A DNA stretch of 64,000 bases from Telopea speciosissima (Eukaryota; Streptophyta; Magnoliopsida; Proteales; Proteaceae), in contig NC_057922.1 of assembly GCF_018873765.1 (NCBI RefSeq), forward strand, positions 10,553,563 through 10,617,562. The letters run 5' to 3'. The notes beneath the pieces were generated by a model. That model worked only from the letters and a program-made list of their open reading frames with translations. It was not told the origin of the DNA and ran no database searches. This document shows positions 45,103 to 57,514 of the stretch, one piece after another. Position 1 is the first letter of the stretch. Every line of letters starts with the position of its first letter. The translations under genes and the position numbers were made by a program.

Positions 45103-48100
45103 TCACGAGGAAATCAATTTCTCACTCGCTTTATAGTAGAGTATCTTCTGTACATAAAACATCATGTAGCCTTGAGCAGCCCTCACAATGTTCTCACTAA
45201 CTTGAGTTATCCATGCATCATCACACTTGTACCACTGATTACTTAACCGTAGATAGGTTACATAATGGCCAGCATCCAATCTACCTGTGTGTGTGACTAC
45301 AGCAAACAACTCAAACTCCGAAGACAAGTCATTGGAAGTGTCTGGCTCATCATCATCAAAAGCAAAAATCCGGTTGCCAAATCTACTCCTCAAGATGGAA
45401 GAAGAGAGGTAAGGTGCCATATCCAGGGAAAATGGGAACTGTAAGTAACGATCAACCTTCCTCGACATATTTTTTATGGTAGAATGCTCAAATCTTTTGA
45501 TGTGAAAACAGGAAACCAGGGGGAGCTTTCTAATGGACATCTGCTTCAAAGACTCCTGCCTCACCTGGCACTGCTGGCAGAAGAATTTCTGGTCAGAACC
45601 TAGTCTCTCAGGCCTCGTAAAACGGTCCAAGCATCCAATCAGGGTAGATATACCATAGCTATCTGTCTCACCATTGGAACCATAATGTGACTTTGAGGAA
45701 GCCATCTTTGCAGAACCCCCCTGGTTTGGTTCCAAGTCCAATGAGATGTCAACACATGGATCATATGTCGTAGACGTGAAGCCACATGCTGTACAAGTGA
45801 CATCAGATCTCAAGATACCAGAGAATACTCTGTGAGCAATGCAACAGTCTCCACTGCCTGAACAGACAACAAATAAGCTTATTATAATATCTGCCAGAAT
45901 GTTAAGGATGGAATCTAAGACAAATTATTTTGGAACTTATTTTAGCAAGTGGAATTTACAAATTGTTCAACAATAGTTCAACTAGCTTTATTGATATGAG
46001 GCTGGTAGTTGTCTGGGCAACTGCTCCAGAAGCATAAAAGAAGAATACTCGGATACTAGACAGTAAGAAAAAAAAGCACTTTTTCCCCCTGCTTCCTATT
46101 TAAAACTAAAAACAATTGATTCTAATACACTTGAAATTCAAATAAAGAAGATTAATCTACAGGCACTAGTCAGAAAACATGTTCTATTCCAATTCTGTAT
46201 CATGCTCTCTCTGATTCTTATCAATTCTTATTATTGAGATATAAATAGATAGATATTAAGATGCCTGAAGAGTTATTCCAATGTCAAAGTTTTGGAGATA
46301 TCACCACAGGAGAGACCTATTACAGGAGAACAAGGATGACATAAGAGGATACCACAGCCTTTGGTGACGTATCACTTGATTTATGAAATCCAACACAGCT
46401 GCCACAGTCTCTCACCCAAAGAAGTATACTTGAAGGGAGTGCTAAAGAGATCAAAATGCAAACGCAAGATGAAAATCCTATGATTGACACACGTAAAAAT
46501 AGGGAAGAAGTTGACTTACTATAAGTAAGCAGGTGACAGTCATCAAGCTTGCAAGCTGCTATTAGCTTCTCTATTGAAAGAGCACTTGCATTGTCTTAAG
46601 ACCACATACAAGAGACAAACCCTCACCCTGCAGTTGAATATCGTGGTTACCTCTTGTTCTTTCACCATCTTCTAGAACTTTATCAATAACTTAAAATGTA
46701 GAAGAGGAATTCAGGCCCTCGTAAAGAGTATTTAAGTTGATGTGATGAATATGTTAAAACCTCTTGGTGCACACCCTACCAGTGCTTGGAAGCTGAACTT
46801 CGGTGAAAATAGAACCGAATAGATTGGTTGTAAATATTTCTGAATTGTCAATTTATTTCACTTGGATCAACCTATTGAGTCTTCTATAGACATATTAGCT
46901 TTGCATGTCTCAATTATGAGTTTATAGAGATTCCTTAAGGACAAATGAATTGAGAAGTCAACGATTTGACAACTTGGAAATCTTCCAATGCCCACTATGG
47001 GATCAAAAGAGGGATCCAATTGAAGGTAGGATACCTTATAGTCCTATACCACACACAGACTAAACAGATCACATAAACAATGGCATAATTGCAATAATCA
47101 AAGAGGCCTAAAATATCTCAGATAAACAAAAATGAAATGATTTTGTTAATTGCAGACAGCATCTCCTCTGGAAGTGAACAGAAATTATGACACTAGAAAA
47201 CTCAAAAGGAAAAAAGAAATCAAGCCACCCATCCAGTAGTAGGATATAAAACCAGCAGCAAATCAGTTATGATTCTGACCCAAGTAGTTGGGATGAGGCA
47301 GTTCAACAGAGCCCATCAGGTGAGCCCAAAGCTCCTAGTACTTAAAAAAATGGACCCCAAAAGGAGCTGAGACAACACAGAGCTTAATATATGAAGGAAT
47401 TACCTTGGCTTTGGGGCTTGCGTTGACCTTTCTCCACCTTTTCATGTATCCCATCAAGCATGGAAATGAAAAATTCATGGGCATCTTGCTGTTCATAACT
47501 TGCCAGATTTGCTGCATATTGCCACCAACTGCAACAAAGCCACAGTTTTTTCAACGATCAAACAATAGCTGCTTCACTATCAGAGAACACTTTCAAAATT
47601 CCATCCGTAGAAGTAGAACCCACTTCATTTGGTACTCAAGAAAATCTACTGAGGCCAAAGAAGAAAAAATCCAAATTACAAACTAGATGATTAAGCTCCC
47701 AAGCAAAAGAGTGAAGGCAGATTTGAAACAAGAATAAAAACCCTGAATGTAATAGGTGGTCCAAACAGAACCATCTCTGTAGTTTTACCACAAGCCTTTT
47801 CTTTCTCCTTCTACTCACACCTCATCTGCCTTAGAAAGACAGACTTTTTATTTCTATTTTTGAAAAAGTTAAAACTCTTGAATCTAAGTATTAGTCCAAT
47901 AATTACGCTATCATCCACAGTAAACAAATATTTCGAACATAAGCACAAGAAACACGTAAATCCATGCAAACTTATAGATCCTGATTAAAATCACATAAAA
48001 TCCGGCAAAGGAAAACAAGTTGGAAAGCTCAAATATGAGTTACAATAAGATGGAAGACCTGTAAAGAAAATTTGCTGGGCTGTAGGGCTTCCGATCGGCA

Positions 48101-48933
48101 GAGAAAACGGCTGAGAACATTGCATCCACGTCGCAAGCCAGGCAGAGCCGCAAATTCTTATTATTATCGTGGCCCGCTGCGTTCTTCTTCTTGACATTAC
48201 CCATTTTGTTGTTCTGCTGACAGAGATACCGGTTATGGCGATCACTCAAGAAATAGTTTCTTAGTGGAGGCGTGTGAAGCAGAGCTTGCAGGACCGAATT
48301 CATGAAACAAGTGTTCCCAAGATTGTTAAGCCCTCGCAACCCCCATGGCAAGCAAGAAGAGTCTTCGTCTCCACTCTGCAATGGACTCGAACCCGTCCCC
48401 ATCAAGAACCGCTCTCTTGGGTCGGGTGTCCACGGGCGATAATCTACCCTCTTCCGCTTCCTCTGATTCTCCGGCGGCAGAGATGGAGGCAACGTCAATC
48501 CGCCGCCAAGAGTTGATGCGGCAGTCTGTGCAAGGACAACGGCAGCATCAAAGTCATGGTCATAGACCTGATCGCGACAAACGCAACAGAAGAGCTCGGC
48601 ACGGTCAACATCGACGGCGATCTCGTGACCCGGCATGGACTCGGCATGGGAGGCCGCATGAGACGACTCGGGCAGCGAGTGGCAGAAAACAGAGGCACAG
48701 GCGACGCATGCGTAGAGACGAGTGGGTGCGCAGTGACCACAGATGGAACAGCGAGGGACTTCGTCCGGGTCACGGCGGATCGCGGCACGGCCGAGTGGCT
48801 TGACTCGGAGGCACTCCTGTAGAGCGCGAAATGGCTTATGACCGTTTCGGGATCGGAAGTCGGCAAGGTGTGGACATGGCTGAGGAATCTGACGATTCTG
48901 ACCGTTCCGTCTGTAATTGCTCTTCAAAGACAT
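45103..48933 (-). CDS. UBP22: Ubiquitin carboxyl-terminal hydrolase 22-like (SAGA deubiquitinase)
   Basis: Three exons on the minus strand: 48933-48059, 47528-47404 and 45857-45103, with matching phases, giving 584 residues (Arabidopsis UBP22 is about 557). Residues 20-125 form a zinc-finger UBP domain with C20, H22, C62, C65, C76, C79 and H85 among the ligands. The USP domain follows: [10 protein letters not shown] with catalytic C209, [10 protein letters not shown] in exon 2, a zinc ribbon with C355, C358, C427 and C430, then AGHYVTYLR with catalytic H531 and KCDDAW with D546 or D547. All key residues are present. UBP22 relatives (Ubp8, USP22) remove ubiquitin from histone H2B in the SAGA complex in the nucleus. 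The 1.5-kb intron 2 has no obvious repeat. The long lysine/arginine run [10 protein letters not shown] may be a nuclear signal. Confidence 0.95.
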
Positions 48934-49834
48934 CGCAATTGCACCAGCAGCAGCAGGTTGTTCTTCTTAGTGATGGTGTTGATTTCGGGAAGGAGAGGAG
49001 AAGAAGAAACCCTAGACTTGCAGGACATAAGCTTCATCGATCGATCGGGAGACCTTGAGGAAGAATTATAGAAGAGGAATCGAAGGAATGCAGGAATAGA
49101 ATTAAATCCGAATGTATTGTTCTTGTTGGCGAACTATTAAGAATTTCCTTTCGGGAGGATCCTTTCTTCATCTTTAAAAATCCAATCTTTAAATTTTCTT
49201 TTCTTTTATTTCTTTCTGGAATCTGGATTACAAAGAAAGAAAAATAAAGCTTTAAATATTTGTTTCAAACTTTGCGAATTTAATTATAATTTCCATTTTA
49301 TTTTTTTTTTTCTGAATTCTGATTGTGTTTTTTTGGATCCAAAAAGGAAGGAGAGATTTGGGGAAAATGAAGAGATGAAAGACACAGAAATTCTACTGAT
49401 GCAGCCGACTCTGCTTCAACTTTCTGAGGGTTTGTTTTTATGTTTCTTTCCCGAGAAAGTGAAGAAGGAAAAATGGTCGGGAAAGTGAAGAACGAAAAAT
49501 GGAGAGAGAAAAATGAAGGATCTCCCTGGCAGCTGAGTTGGCAACCGTTAATATGTCCACGGAAGTTTCAACTATTAACCCTATAGTCACATTCCACGTG
49601 GCACGCAGAGCCAATGTAGAATCTTTATTACTCGGGGGAAAGTTTTCTTCTTCAGACTGGAGCGAAGGAACCCTACAATGGTCATTGGCCATAATTGTCT
49701 GCCCCTTATTTATGTATGATCGAAATTACCCTCTATTATTCTCTTATACTCTATGGACATGAGCTGAAAAACCTTGAACCTCGAACCTTGATTGTGGTCG
49801 AAGAAAAACTTGACCCTTACTAGTATTTATTAAA
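48934..49834 (-). promoter_or_regulatory. UBP22 upstream region with a G-box
   Basis: This holds the 5' leader and promoter of UBP22 on the minus strand. A CACGTG core lies at 49595-49600 in a CCACGTGGCA context. A 24-bp near-direct repeat GGGAAAGTGAAGAANGAAAA is at about 49453-49500. No TATA box is obvious. Confidence 0.35.
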
Positions 49835-50015
49835 GAGACAAGAGATTGATGTTTGATCCCGTGAACCTTGTACTAGGATAGGAGCCAATGAGAGCATGTG
49901 CAGAGACATCAATATGGATGAGAATTTTTATTTTATGAGGTGGGATGATAATTTTGTCAATTTCTATCTTAATGTGTAGGAACCACACGACCAATCAACG
50001 TTTTTATTATTCTTA
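49835..50015. mobile_element. MITE, GGG...CCC family, eroded
   Basis: The left end GAGACAAGAGATTGATGTTTG and right end CACACGACCAATCAACGTTT are imperfect complements. The interior is the standard one, with GGAGCCAATGAGAGCATGTG, AGACATCAATATGGATGAG and TTTTATTTTATGAGG. Non-coding. Confidence 0.5.
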
Positions 50016-50390
50016 TAAAATATAAAGAGAGGGCAAGCGACACAAAGAAATGCGTTAATGATAAAGTAGTATCTCATGTATGGGAGGACAGATCCGCAAG
50101 AGATCATTTTATATTTTGAGAAGAGAGATAGACACAGATTGCCCTATTGCATACTACTATAGTTGTTTAGAGAACCTTTTCCGTTGGAAGATATTATTAT
50201 ATAGGAAAAAGTTTCTCATACAGCCTATAGATTATACACTCTCACATGACCTTTTATTATTTTCTGAATGATACCAATTCCTATGTCACCACTAGTGTGG
50301 CGTAGGAGATTTTCTCACGCAAGGGATGTTGGGAACCTTCTCCGTATTATGTGGGGAAAAGCCTTTTCCTTTATCTTTAGGTTAAATTGT

Positions 50391-51545
50391 TTTTTTGTTT
50401 TTTTTTTTTTTGATGAAAAATATATAAACAATTAAAATGAGCAAGCTACAGCGAGTTGGGTTCCTTAGAGTCTATACTACTACCATACATACGGAAGGTC
50501 AAGTTAGAGAAATTGTCTGTAACATCAGAGAGATGAAGAAAGATAGGTAAAAGGTTCCAAGAGATAGAGGACTTGAAAGTAAGTATATTAAAAACTGTTC
50601 TATTGGTTAACCATATCTCAATAAACGTTACTCTTGCCCGGCATGCGGCATGCCACCCCTCCCAAAAAGACTTCAACTCTGCCTCCTGTACATCCTGTGT
50701 GTCACAGCTACCTGCATCTGTTAGAATACTTTGACCATTCACCAAAACATAATATATCCACCGGCTTAATTTAAAATCTGGTTCAAAAATTCCTGCGATC
50801 ATCAAGCCAGATATATTGACATTAATAGGATGTGTGAAAGAGTAATTAGCAAGCGAAGAAGGGGGAGAGTCACTATCCTGTAAACCGGGTGGGGTGATTC
50901 CCAAATCCTGCAACCAAAGTGAAACATTGTTTAAGACCACATGAGGGTTGGCTGAAGCATTGCACATTAAAACCTTGTTTCTTACAGACCAAATAAAATA
51001 ACAAGTGATAATAAAAACCGAAGAAAATCAAACTAGAGAAGTTCTACCCAGATAGAGACGGTCCAGGAAAGAGATCATTAGATCAAGGAGAGAGTGAGCA
51101 GACAAATGCTCAGTTCTTAATCCCAGAGGACTAGAAACCCATACGTGCTTAGTCCAGTTACACCACAGGAGCCACAGAGAAGACATTGAGACTCGATAGC
51201 CATCCAATTCGACAAAATGCCACGAGTGGGGTTCCCTGCATGTAAAAGACGCCAAAAAAATATTTTAAATATAGGATGAATTTTCAATTTCCAAAAAAAA
51301 TTCCACCATATGGTAGCATTAGTTCTAGTGGAAAATGATGATGTCAGAAAATTAGCAACCTTCTTGGTGGAAAATCTACCTGTTTTAGTGAGGGTGCACC
51401 TCCATACATCATCAGTACTAGTAATTGGAATTCCAAGAATTGTACGAGAAGTATGAGAATCAAAGCAAGCCATTAACTCAGAAGAATCCCATAAATTGTT
51501 GTTAGATGAATATGAGATTAAGTTGTTATTGCGTTTTTGGATCAA
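50391..51545 (-). mobile_element. L1-type LINE, 5'-truncated, C-terminal part of ORF2
   Basis: The minus strand codes for the zinc-binding reverse transcriptase tail domain (DDVWRCTLTKTGRFSTKKVA, then ATIWWNFFWKLKIHP, FFWRLLHAGNPTRG and CLLCG), followed after frame changes by an RNase-H-like part (QEAELKSFWEGWHAA). It ends in an A-rich tail seen as the T-run at 50391-50412. The element is worn, with several frame breaks. No target duplication was found. Confidence 0.75.
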
Positions 51546-51658
51546 TGATCATCAATCTAATCCCATCGAATCTCGATAGTTGAACATTTTACGTGAAACA
51601 GACTATGACGATAATCTCTCACCATCTTCTCGCCTCTGCATCACCACCCCACCTTGGC

Positions 51659-51660
<2 letters not shown>

Positions 51661-51709
<49 letters not shown>
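51661..51709 (+). repeat. CT microsatellite
   Basis: About 24 CT units with one interruption, directly before the hAT-like MITE. Confidence 0.9.
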
Positions 51710-51908
51710 GCATCCCCTAGGGGTGTCAATAAAGCCCGGCTGGCCCGAACCCGCCCTGAGCCCGGCCCGGGCCCGACCTTGATTTTTTGACCCTGAGGGT
51801 GGGTTTGGGTTTAATTATAGTCTGACCCTGGTAGGTTCGGGTCGGGTCAGGGTTTAGATCCTGGGCCTAGCCCGGCCCGACCCGACCCGACCCTATATTA
51901 ATTATAGG

Positions 51909-51958
<50 letters not shown>

Positions 51959-52429
51959 CTTAATATAAGTATTTTCTTGACAAAAAAAAAAAAGGAGAGA
52001 ATTGTACAGAGATAACTACTAGCTTTGTCATCATCATGAAGTGGGAACCCATAAAAAGAGTAGATCATCTACTATTTTGATCAGGACCATAAAAAGAGTC
52101 ACTGACATGATTGTTATTTAGTTGTAGCCCCTATAAGCTTCCAGGCCTATTGAGGGGACACCATTACAATTGTAGAGAGAGAGTTTATACACACGCCATT
52201 TTTTTCAACATATTTATTAGCTGTCCCATAGGTTGAGATCCTATGTTACAAAAACATGGTCTAATGAGACACGTGGACGGTGCCATAAATAAGGACCAAC
52301 CCGACCCGGCCCGACCCTGGCAGGGTCGGGTCAGGGTCAGGGTCAGGGTCAGGGTTAAGGCCTCTAGGGTCGGGTCAGGGTTTAGGCAGGCCCGGCCCAA
52401 CCCGACCCATTGACACCCCTAGCATCCCC
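51710..52429. mobile_element. GC-rich hAT MITE with perfect 8-bp target duplication
   Basis: The 704-bp element (51718-52421) begins TAGGGGTGTCAAT and ends ATTGACACCCCTA, a perfect 13-bp inverted repeat extended by imperfect GGGTCGGGCC-type words. The flanks GCATCCCC (51710-51717 and 52422-52429) are identical, as expected for hAT. The interior has a TA microsatellite (about 51905-51955) and a GGTCAGGGTCAGG hexamer array (52320-52355). There is no transposase. Perfect flanks suggest a fairly young insertion. Confidence 0.9.
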
Positions 52430-52531
52430 CTCCGGTGGCCAAGTCCTGTAAAGGAACCATACTCTGTTTCTTTTTTCTTTTTCTTTTCTTTTTTATTTGT
52501 TTATAACCTTAACTGTGAAAATCAGGTAAAT

Positions 52532-52712
52532 ATTTCGAAGGAGAAAAGTTCTCTATGGGGGAGTGTACCGTCCACATTCAAACACGGAGGGGGACAAAAT
52601 GATTACCTTGCCCCCATGAAAAGCAAAAATTCCACCCCCAAGAAGCCAGTGTCTGCTCTGATGCAGGAGCCATGCATCCACACAAAGAATGCCGTCCCTA
52701 TTTCGAAATCGT
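52532..52712. mobile_element. MITE, GGG...CCC family, eroded
   Basis: The start GGAGAAAAGTTCTCTATGGG and a right end near AAAGAATGCCGTCCCT are a weak inverted pair. Family words inside are ATTACCTTGCCCCCATGAAA and GATGCAGGAGCCATGC. Confidence 0.45.
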
Positions 52713-53773
52713 CCGAGAATGTGAAATCAAACTAAAATGCATTCTAGCATACTAAACAAAATTATACGATTACAATATAAAATGTAAGGAAGAGTTGGCA
52801 AGATGTACAATTGGAATTGTACATTTTGCGTCCTACCAGTCATTCTATTTTGTCACATCCTCTGACTGGTCTTGTGCCTCTCTCAGCCTATCACGGTCTC
52901 ACCTCTCAATCTGGGTTGGCACTTGGCACTACATTTTCCGACCCGAACCCGACTTTAGCCTCTCTTCTTGTGGGATCCCATCCCTTGACGGCTTGACCAA
53001 TTAATTACAATGGTGGAACAAACCCTTGGCCCACAAGGTCGAATCCGATTGGCCATGTCCAGCATATGGGTCCCGCTATTGAGTAGAATCTACGGTTAGA
53101 ATCAACCCACAGCACGCCAAGCATTTGTACGATTCTGCTGTATCTGGTAATGGCCCCCCAACCTCATAAAGAGAGCAAGAGTCAGCTTCAATAGTTTTTA
53201 TGGTATCATCCTTAACTTCATCCAAAAAAAAAAAATTCAAACTTAATGTTGGCACTAGGCATTGATATGTCAAAAATCGTAGGGGCCCACCATGACAACT
53301 TAGGATCATAGGACGGGGGTTAGGCGTGAGATGGCATAAGTAAAACAGTTCAAATGGATGAAAATATACACAAGAAAATGTCATTTAAATATGGCAAATT
53401 GGCAATACCAAAACAAAGTAATAAAACTAATGACAATAATATCTGCAAAAGAGATCGCTGCCTTGGCCTTTAGAGTCTGCATGTGTACGCTGGACAATAA
53501 GATCGTATGTTCAAGCCTCTCCTTTGACGGTATTTCCACTTTTCCATGGTAGCTCAGTAAAAAAAAATTAATGAAACTTATCTTTTGTTGCTAAATTTAA
53601 TAGATTTTTCTTCGATTCAATTTTCTAAGGTTTTAATCGATTCTACTCGATTCCCTTCTGATTCCAATCAGATTCAAAACGAAATCAATGGAAACCAATC
53701 TCATACCGCGTTTTAAAACCTTAGCCTACAAACTACAAAGACCTCTATTGACCTAATGATTCATCCATCTATA

Positions 53774-53825
<52 letters not shown>

Positions 53826-54286
53826 GTTTATATATTTGTCTTTTCTCATTCCACTAAGGGAAGAAGAATCCACTTTTCTTATGTGAAAATATGCAAACTA
53901 AATCCCTCTCTGACACAAACACAATTACATTGGTCCCAATACCCATGGCATTGTCTCCAAATTCTAGACTTCTTTAAATATTGGTTTTAGCTTTCATGAT
54001 TGTTCAATGTTCTAATTTATTATTCATACTATAATGTTTTCGTCCCCCTTCCCTTGTGGTTCTTTGTGAATTGATTTTCTTTGAACTTTCTTACCATATT
54101 GTATATTCTTTCATTATTATTTTCATACAAGGCTTCCATCTAGAGTTGGGTTGGGAGTAGCTAGGATACATGATAAATTTAGAGAAAGTGGCGTGATCCT
54201 GACTGAGGGAATCAAAAGAGCCAAGGATAGGCCTAAATAAAATAACCGAAGAAAAAGTGGTGAAGAAAGATATATTTAGTTTTGAA
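52713..54286. other. Intergenic DNA with a CT microsatellite
   Basis: No supported gene. A CT microsatellite of about 27 units is at 53770-53823. At about 53450-53570 a GTTCAAGCCTC word and an A-rich end hint at a worn SINE. The remainder shows nothing that I can name. Confidence 0.4.
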
Positions 54287-54440
54287 TTTTTATCTGCTGT
54301 TGTAACTGCAACACTGCTATGCGCATCATGCGGCCCAGCAGCGGCCATGTGTGCACAGCGAGCCCCACTGTGCACACATGGCCTCTACTGCGCCGCACGT
54401 TGCACACAGCAGCGTTGCAGTTACAACAGCAGATAAAGGT
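54287..54440. mobile_element. Foldback MITE, copy 1 (TTTATCTGCTG ends)
   Basis: The left arm TTTATCTGCTGTTGTAACTG plus CAACACTGCT is mirrored by AGCAGCGTTG plus CAGTTACAACAGCAGATAAA. The arms extend through GCGGCC and CCATGTGTGCACAG to the centre, so almost the whole 150 bp can pair. A second copy lies at 57985-58133. Non-coding. Target duplications are unclear. Confidence 0.8.
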
Positions 54441-54479
54441 CCTTTAGTTTTATGCCTTGTTTCTGATATAACCTCAAAT

Positions 54480-54780
54480 AGAGCTGAATTGAGAGCAAAG
54501 ACATATGTGGTCGACCCCATTTACTTGGACTAAGATATTGTGATGTTGTTTGTTGTATCACACTCCAATTCGAGGTCTGGTGCAAAATGTTGGGCAACTA
54601 AGAAGTGGTACGTAGTTAAGAAGGATATAAGAATGACTGATGCCCTAGAGTTTGTGTCGATGTTGTATGCCCCCTTTACTTATTTATTATTAATATGTTG
54701 TCTCTTCTAGGATCCATGTAATTGACCTCCATTAAGCTGAGATAGAACTATTTTATTGTTGTTATTATTGTTGTTGTAAG
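54480..54780 (+). mobile_element. RTE LINE tail remnants
   Basis: Two places match the RTE 3' end: GTCGACCCCATTTACTTGGA with TTGTTTGTTGT (54509-54557), and GGATCCATGTAATTGACCTCC with a TTGTTATTATTGTTGTTGT tail (54711-54778). Both are diverged and lack coding parts; they may be two insertions or one duplicated tail. Confidence 0.5.
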
Positions 54781-55063
54781 TCTTCCATCTAGCAAGGAGG
54801 AATTTTTTTTACAATTAGTTAGACAATTTTCAACATGGTTAAACTTATAGAACTGTTCCAATTTGTAGGGAAGTTAAAAGGGGACACAATACTCTTGAAT
54901 TTTATAAACTATGACTCTCTCCTCTCTCCTAGTCTTGCTTCTTTTTTAAATAAATTAATGGTACTAGGGTTTCTTTTTTTGCTTGGTCAAAAACACTATT
55001 CTATTTATATCACACATGCATCCATATAAGAAGTTTTAAAAATTATTTGCACGATTTTTTTTT

Positions 55064-55408
55064 GGCAAGGGAATGCTGCCTGGTTGTTTGGCCCCTGCAT
55101 CAGTACGGGGCCAATAAGAGCGTGTACATGGGCATCAACTTGGATGAAATTTTTTTATTTCATAAGTGGTGGAACGGTAATTACACACGCTCCTATGTCT
55201 GGGCTCAAGGGTCACACAACTAAGCGTTCTTCTCCCCCTTGTTTGCATTGTTTTTTTGGCAAGAGATTGTTGTTTGGTTACGTGGCCCCTACACCAATGC
55301 AAAGGTCAATGAAAACATACGCAGAGACATCAAAATGGTAATTATAGGTGCTCTTATGTCTGGGCGCAAAGGTCATGCAATCAAGCATTCTTTATGCCCA
55401 CCCCCCTC
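55064..55408. mobile_element. Two GGG...CCC family MITEs in tandem
   Basis: Copy 1 (55064-55238) has GGCAAGGGAATGCTGCCTGG at the left and TAAGCGTTCTTCTCCCCC at the right. Copy 2 (55258-55408) starts GGCAAGAGATTGTTGTTTGG about 20 bp later in the same orientation, with a worn right end near CAAGCATTCTTTATGCCC. Both have the CATGGGCATCAA or AGAGACATCAA interior. Tandem placement suggests repeated insertion into one spot. Confidence 0.55.
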
Positions 55409-56729
55409 CATTTTTTTTGGGTGCTCACAAAGACCTAAACTAGTAGATCTAGTATTTTATATCCTTCACTAATTTATACAAAACCTATCCTATATTGTGA
55501 CATAATTTAATAAATAAAAGGAGCCGCCCTATGTGTTAGCAAGGCATTTGGTGGTTGTATCAAACAATAAGACAACCAAGGAAATATAACAATAAAATTT
55601 TTGACACAATCCTTTTTCCTTTTGCTTTTAAAAAACAACAATTTGCTCAAGAAAAATGACTGTGTTGACCATGCCCAACACTTTTTCCCTAAAGTAAAAT
55701 AAAAAATATATCTATATTAATTTATAATTCGTTTCATAATAGCTCGAGAGACTTTATTCAGTTTGAGATTGGATTATCAATTTTGAGCAGCGAGAAGAAA
55801 ATAGTTTTTTTTTTCTTGGTTGAGAGAAGAAAATAGTAAGTGCAAGAGAAATCAACTACCGTACCAAAAAAAGAGAAATCAACTAATTTTCCACAAAAAA
55901 GGGAGAAAATAATTAAAGATACATGAGGTTTGTTTTTTTGTTTAAATCTTAGTTCTTCTTTTAACTTGTTCAAATAAAAAACCCTTGAAAGGGTTTGTGA
56001 ACCCTAAGATGGTGGGTGAACCGTCCTCTAGTGGTGGAGTGAAATTTAATCCAAAATTTAAAACCTTATTTATTTTAAAATACTTTTAATTAATATTTTA
56101 GATCTAAAGTCAACTTACTATTAAGTATTTTATGTGAGTGGAAAATGCAAATAGTTTATATATCTACTATGTTGTACATGATACTTGATATCTACAATTG
56201 TTCCATTTTTTATTGCTACTTGCCAAATGGACATGTTCGATCTCCAATTTTTTAAATTTTTTTAATTAAGCAGCGAAGGAGGGAAATTAATGACAAGTAA
56301 TTATGGCCTGCAATTTTATTTTCGAGATAAAAATGTTTTAATCCTAATATTATCCTATATATAGTTAGATTAACTGTTAGAAATATTATAAGGTACTACA
56401 CCATGGAACCAGGTTGAATCCAGTGAAGGTTACTTGGGATTTGAGATGGTAATTAAAATACCAACTCCCACTATTTAGTTGATAAGATAAGTTATGGAGA
56501 GGCCAAAGAGAGATTGAGAGATAGGGAGAGGGGGGGAAGGGGTAACACCATATAGTATAATTACACTATTAGCTCTTTAACCATTGTACCTCCAGTCATT
56601 ATATGATGGGCAAAAACATAAGATTACAAATTTCATTTGGTTGCAAACGGACACACCCATGTGGTGTTTGCATATAATTTAGTCATCATTTTCCTTAGTA
56701 ACTGCGATAGATATGCTATTTATAAAACA
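55409..56729. other. AT-rich intergenic DNA, nothing recognised
   Basis: About 1.3 kb with no supported gene or named repeat. A-rich runs are common and a G-run is near 56527-56541. Confidence 0.4.
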
Positions 56730-57120
56730 TGTTTTGACTTTTTGGCCTAGAGTAACGGCTCTTGGGAATCAAATCGGAACAACTTCAGCAAAGTATGAGC
56801 GTCATAAGAATTCAGGAATCGAATACTCGATTCTCGGATAAAATGGCTATGTCACCTTCTGAGGATCGGGCGAAAAAGGATCGAAGAAGTTGGGTCCGGG
56901 TAATTCAGACTTCGGACAAAGGGACAAGGCTCAAAAACTCAGAAATTAGTTGGGGAAGGCCCCAAAACAAGGGAAACAGAAAAAAATGACGAAAACTGGG
57001 CTCTGAGAGCTCCCCCTCTCTTAGAAACTTGAAATGTGCAAATGAGGGGGAGGAGGAAAGGGGCTATTTATAGGCAAAAATGGGTTCTGCGACGCCACTG
57101 CATGACAGGACTGCACTGTG
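56730..57120 (-). mobile_element. LTR fragment, probably Gypsy
   Basis: On the minus strand a CCTATAAATAGCCCC TATA region (about 57060-57075) is followed by a CT-rich leader and a long tail rich in CGATCC- and CCGGACC-type words. This resembles the R-U5 part of a Gypsy LTR. No coding domain is seen and no matching second LTR was found. Confidence 0.35.
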
Positions 57121-57514
57121 CATGTCTTTATTTATTTATTAGAAAAAGAACACTTGCTTACATATGTTGGACTGACAAGAAGATAAAATTTATAATCAAT
57201 ATTGGTCTCAATTATTCAATGAACATGAATACACCTTTCACGAAGAATAGTTGGGCCCGCATATTGAAAGAATATGACAAAAAATGTGAGAAGCAAATAA
57301 TTATGCCACAACTAAAAATAAATGGAACATTTTGAAAGTTATGTGGCTTGCATGAGTGTTTTTTAAAATAAGACTAACAATTAGAGGTGGAACAAGGGTC
57401 TCGGAATAGATGATCAATCTAGTGAAGAGCATTGTATGGCTTATGTAAAGATAAATCCTTCACATAATAAATCCAACTTTAATTTGTAGTTTATAATCCT
57501 ATATGATTTTCGGG
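57121..57514. other. Spacer, nothing recognised
   Basis: No supported gene. A 99-residue frame crosses the left part but has no domain that I can recognise. Confidence 0.35.

Noticed and set aside
48345-48866. Long frames on both strands opposite UBP22 exon 1
   Set aside because: This exon is GC-rich, so stops are rare in all frames; only the UBP22 frame has family motifs.
50391-51545. Host gene for a reverse-transcriptase-like protein
   Set aside because: The frames are broken, 5'-truncated and end in an A-tail, as in a dead L1 copy.
52320-52355. GGTCAG hexamer array as interstitial telomere
   Set aside because: Plant telomere repeat is TTTAGGG; the array is part of the GC-rich hAT MITE.
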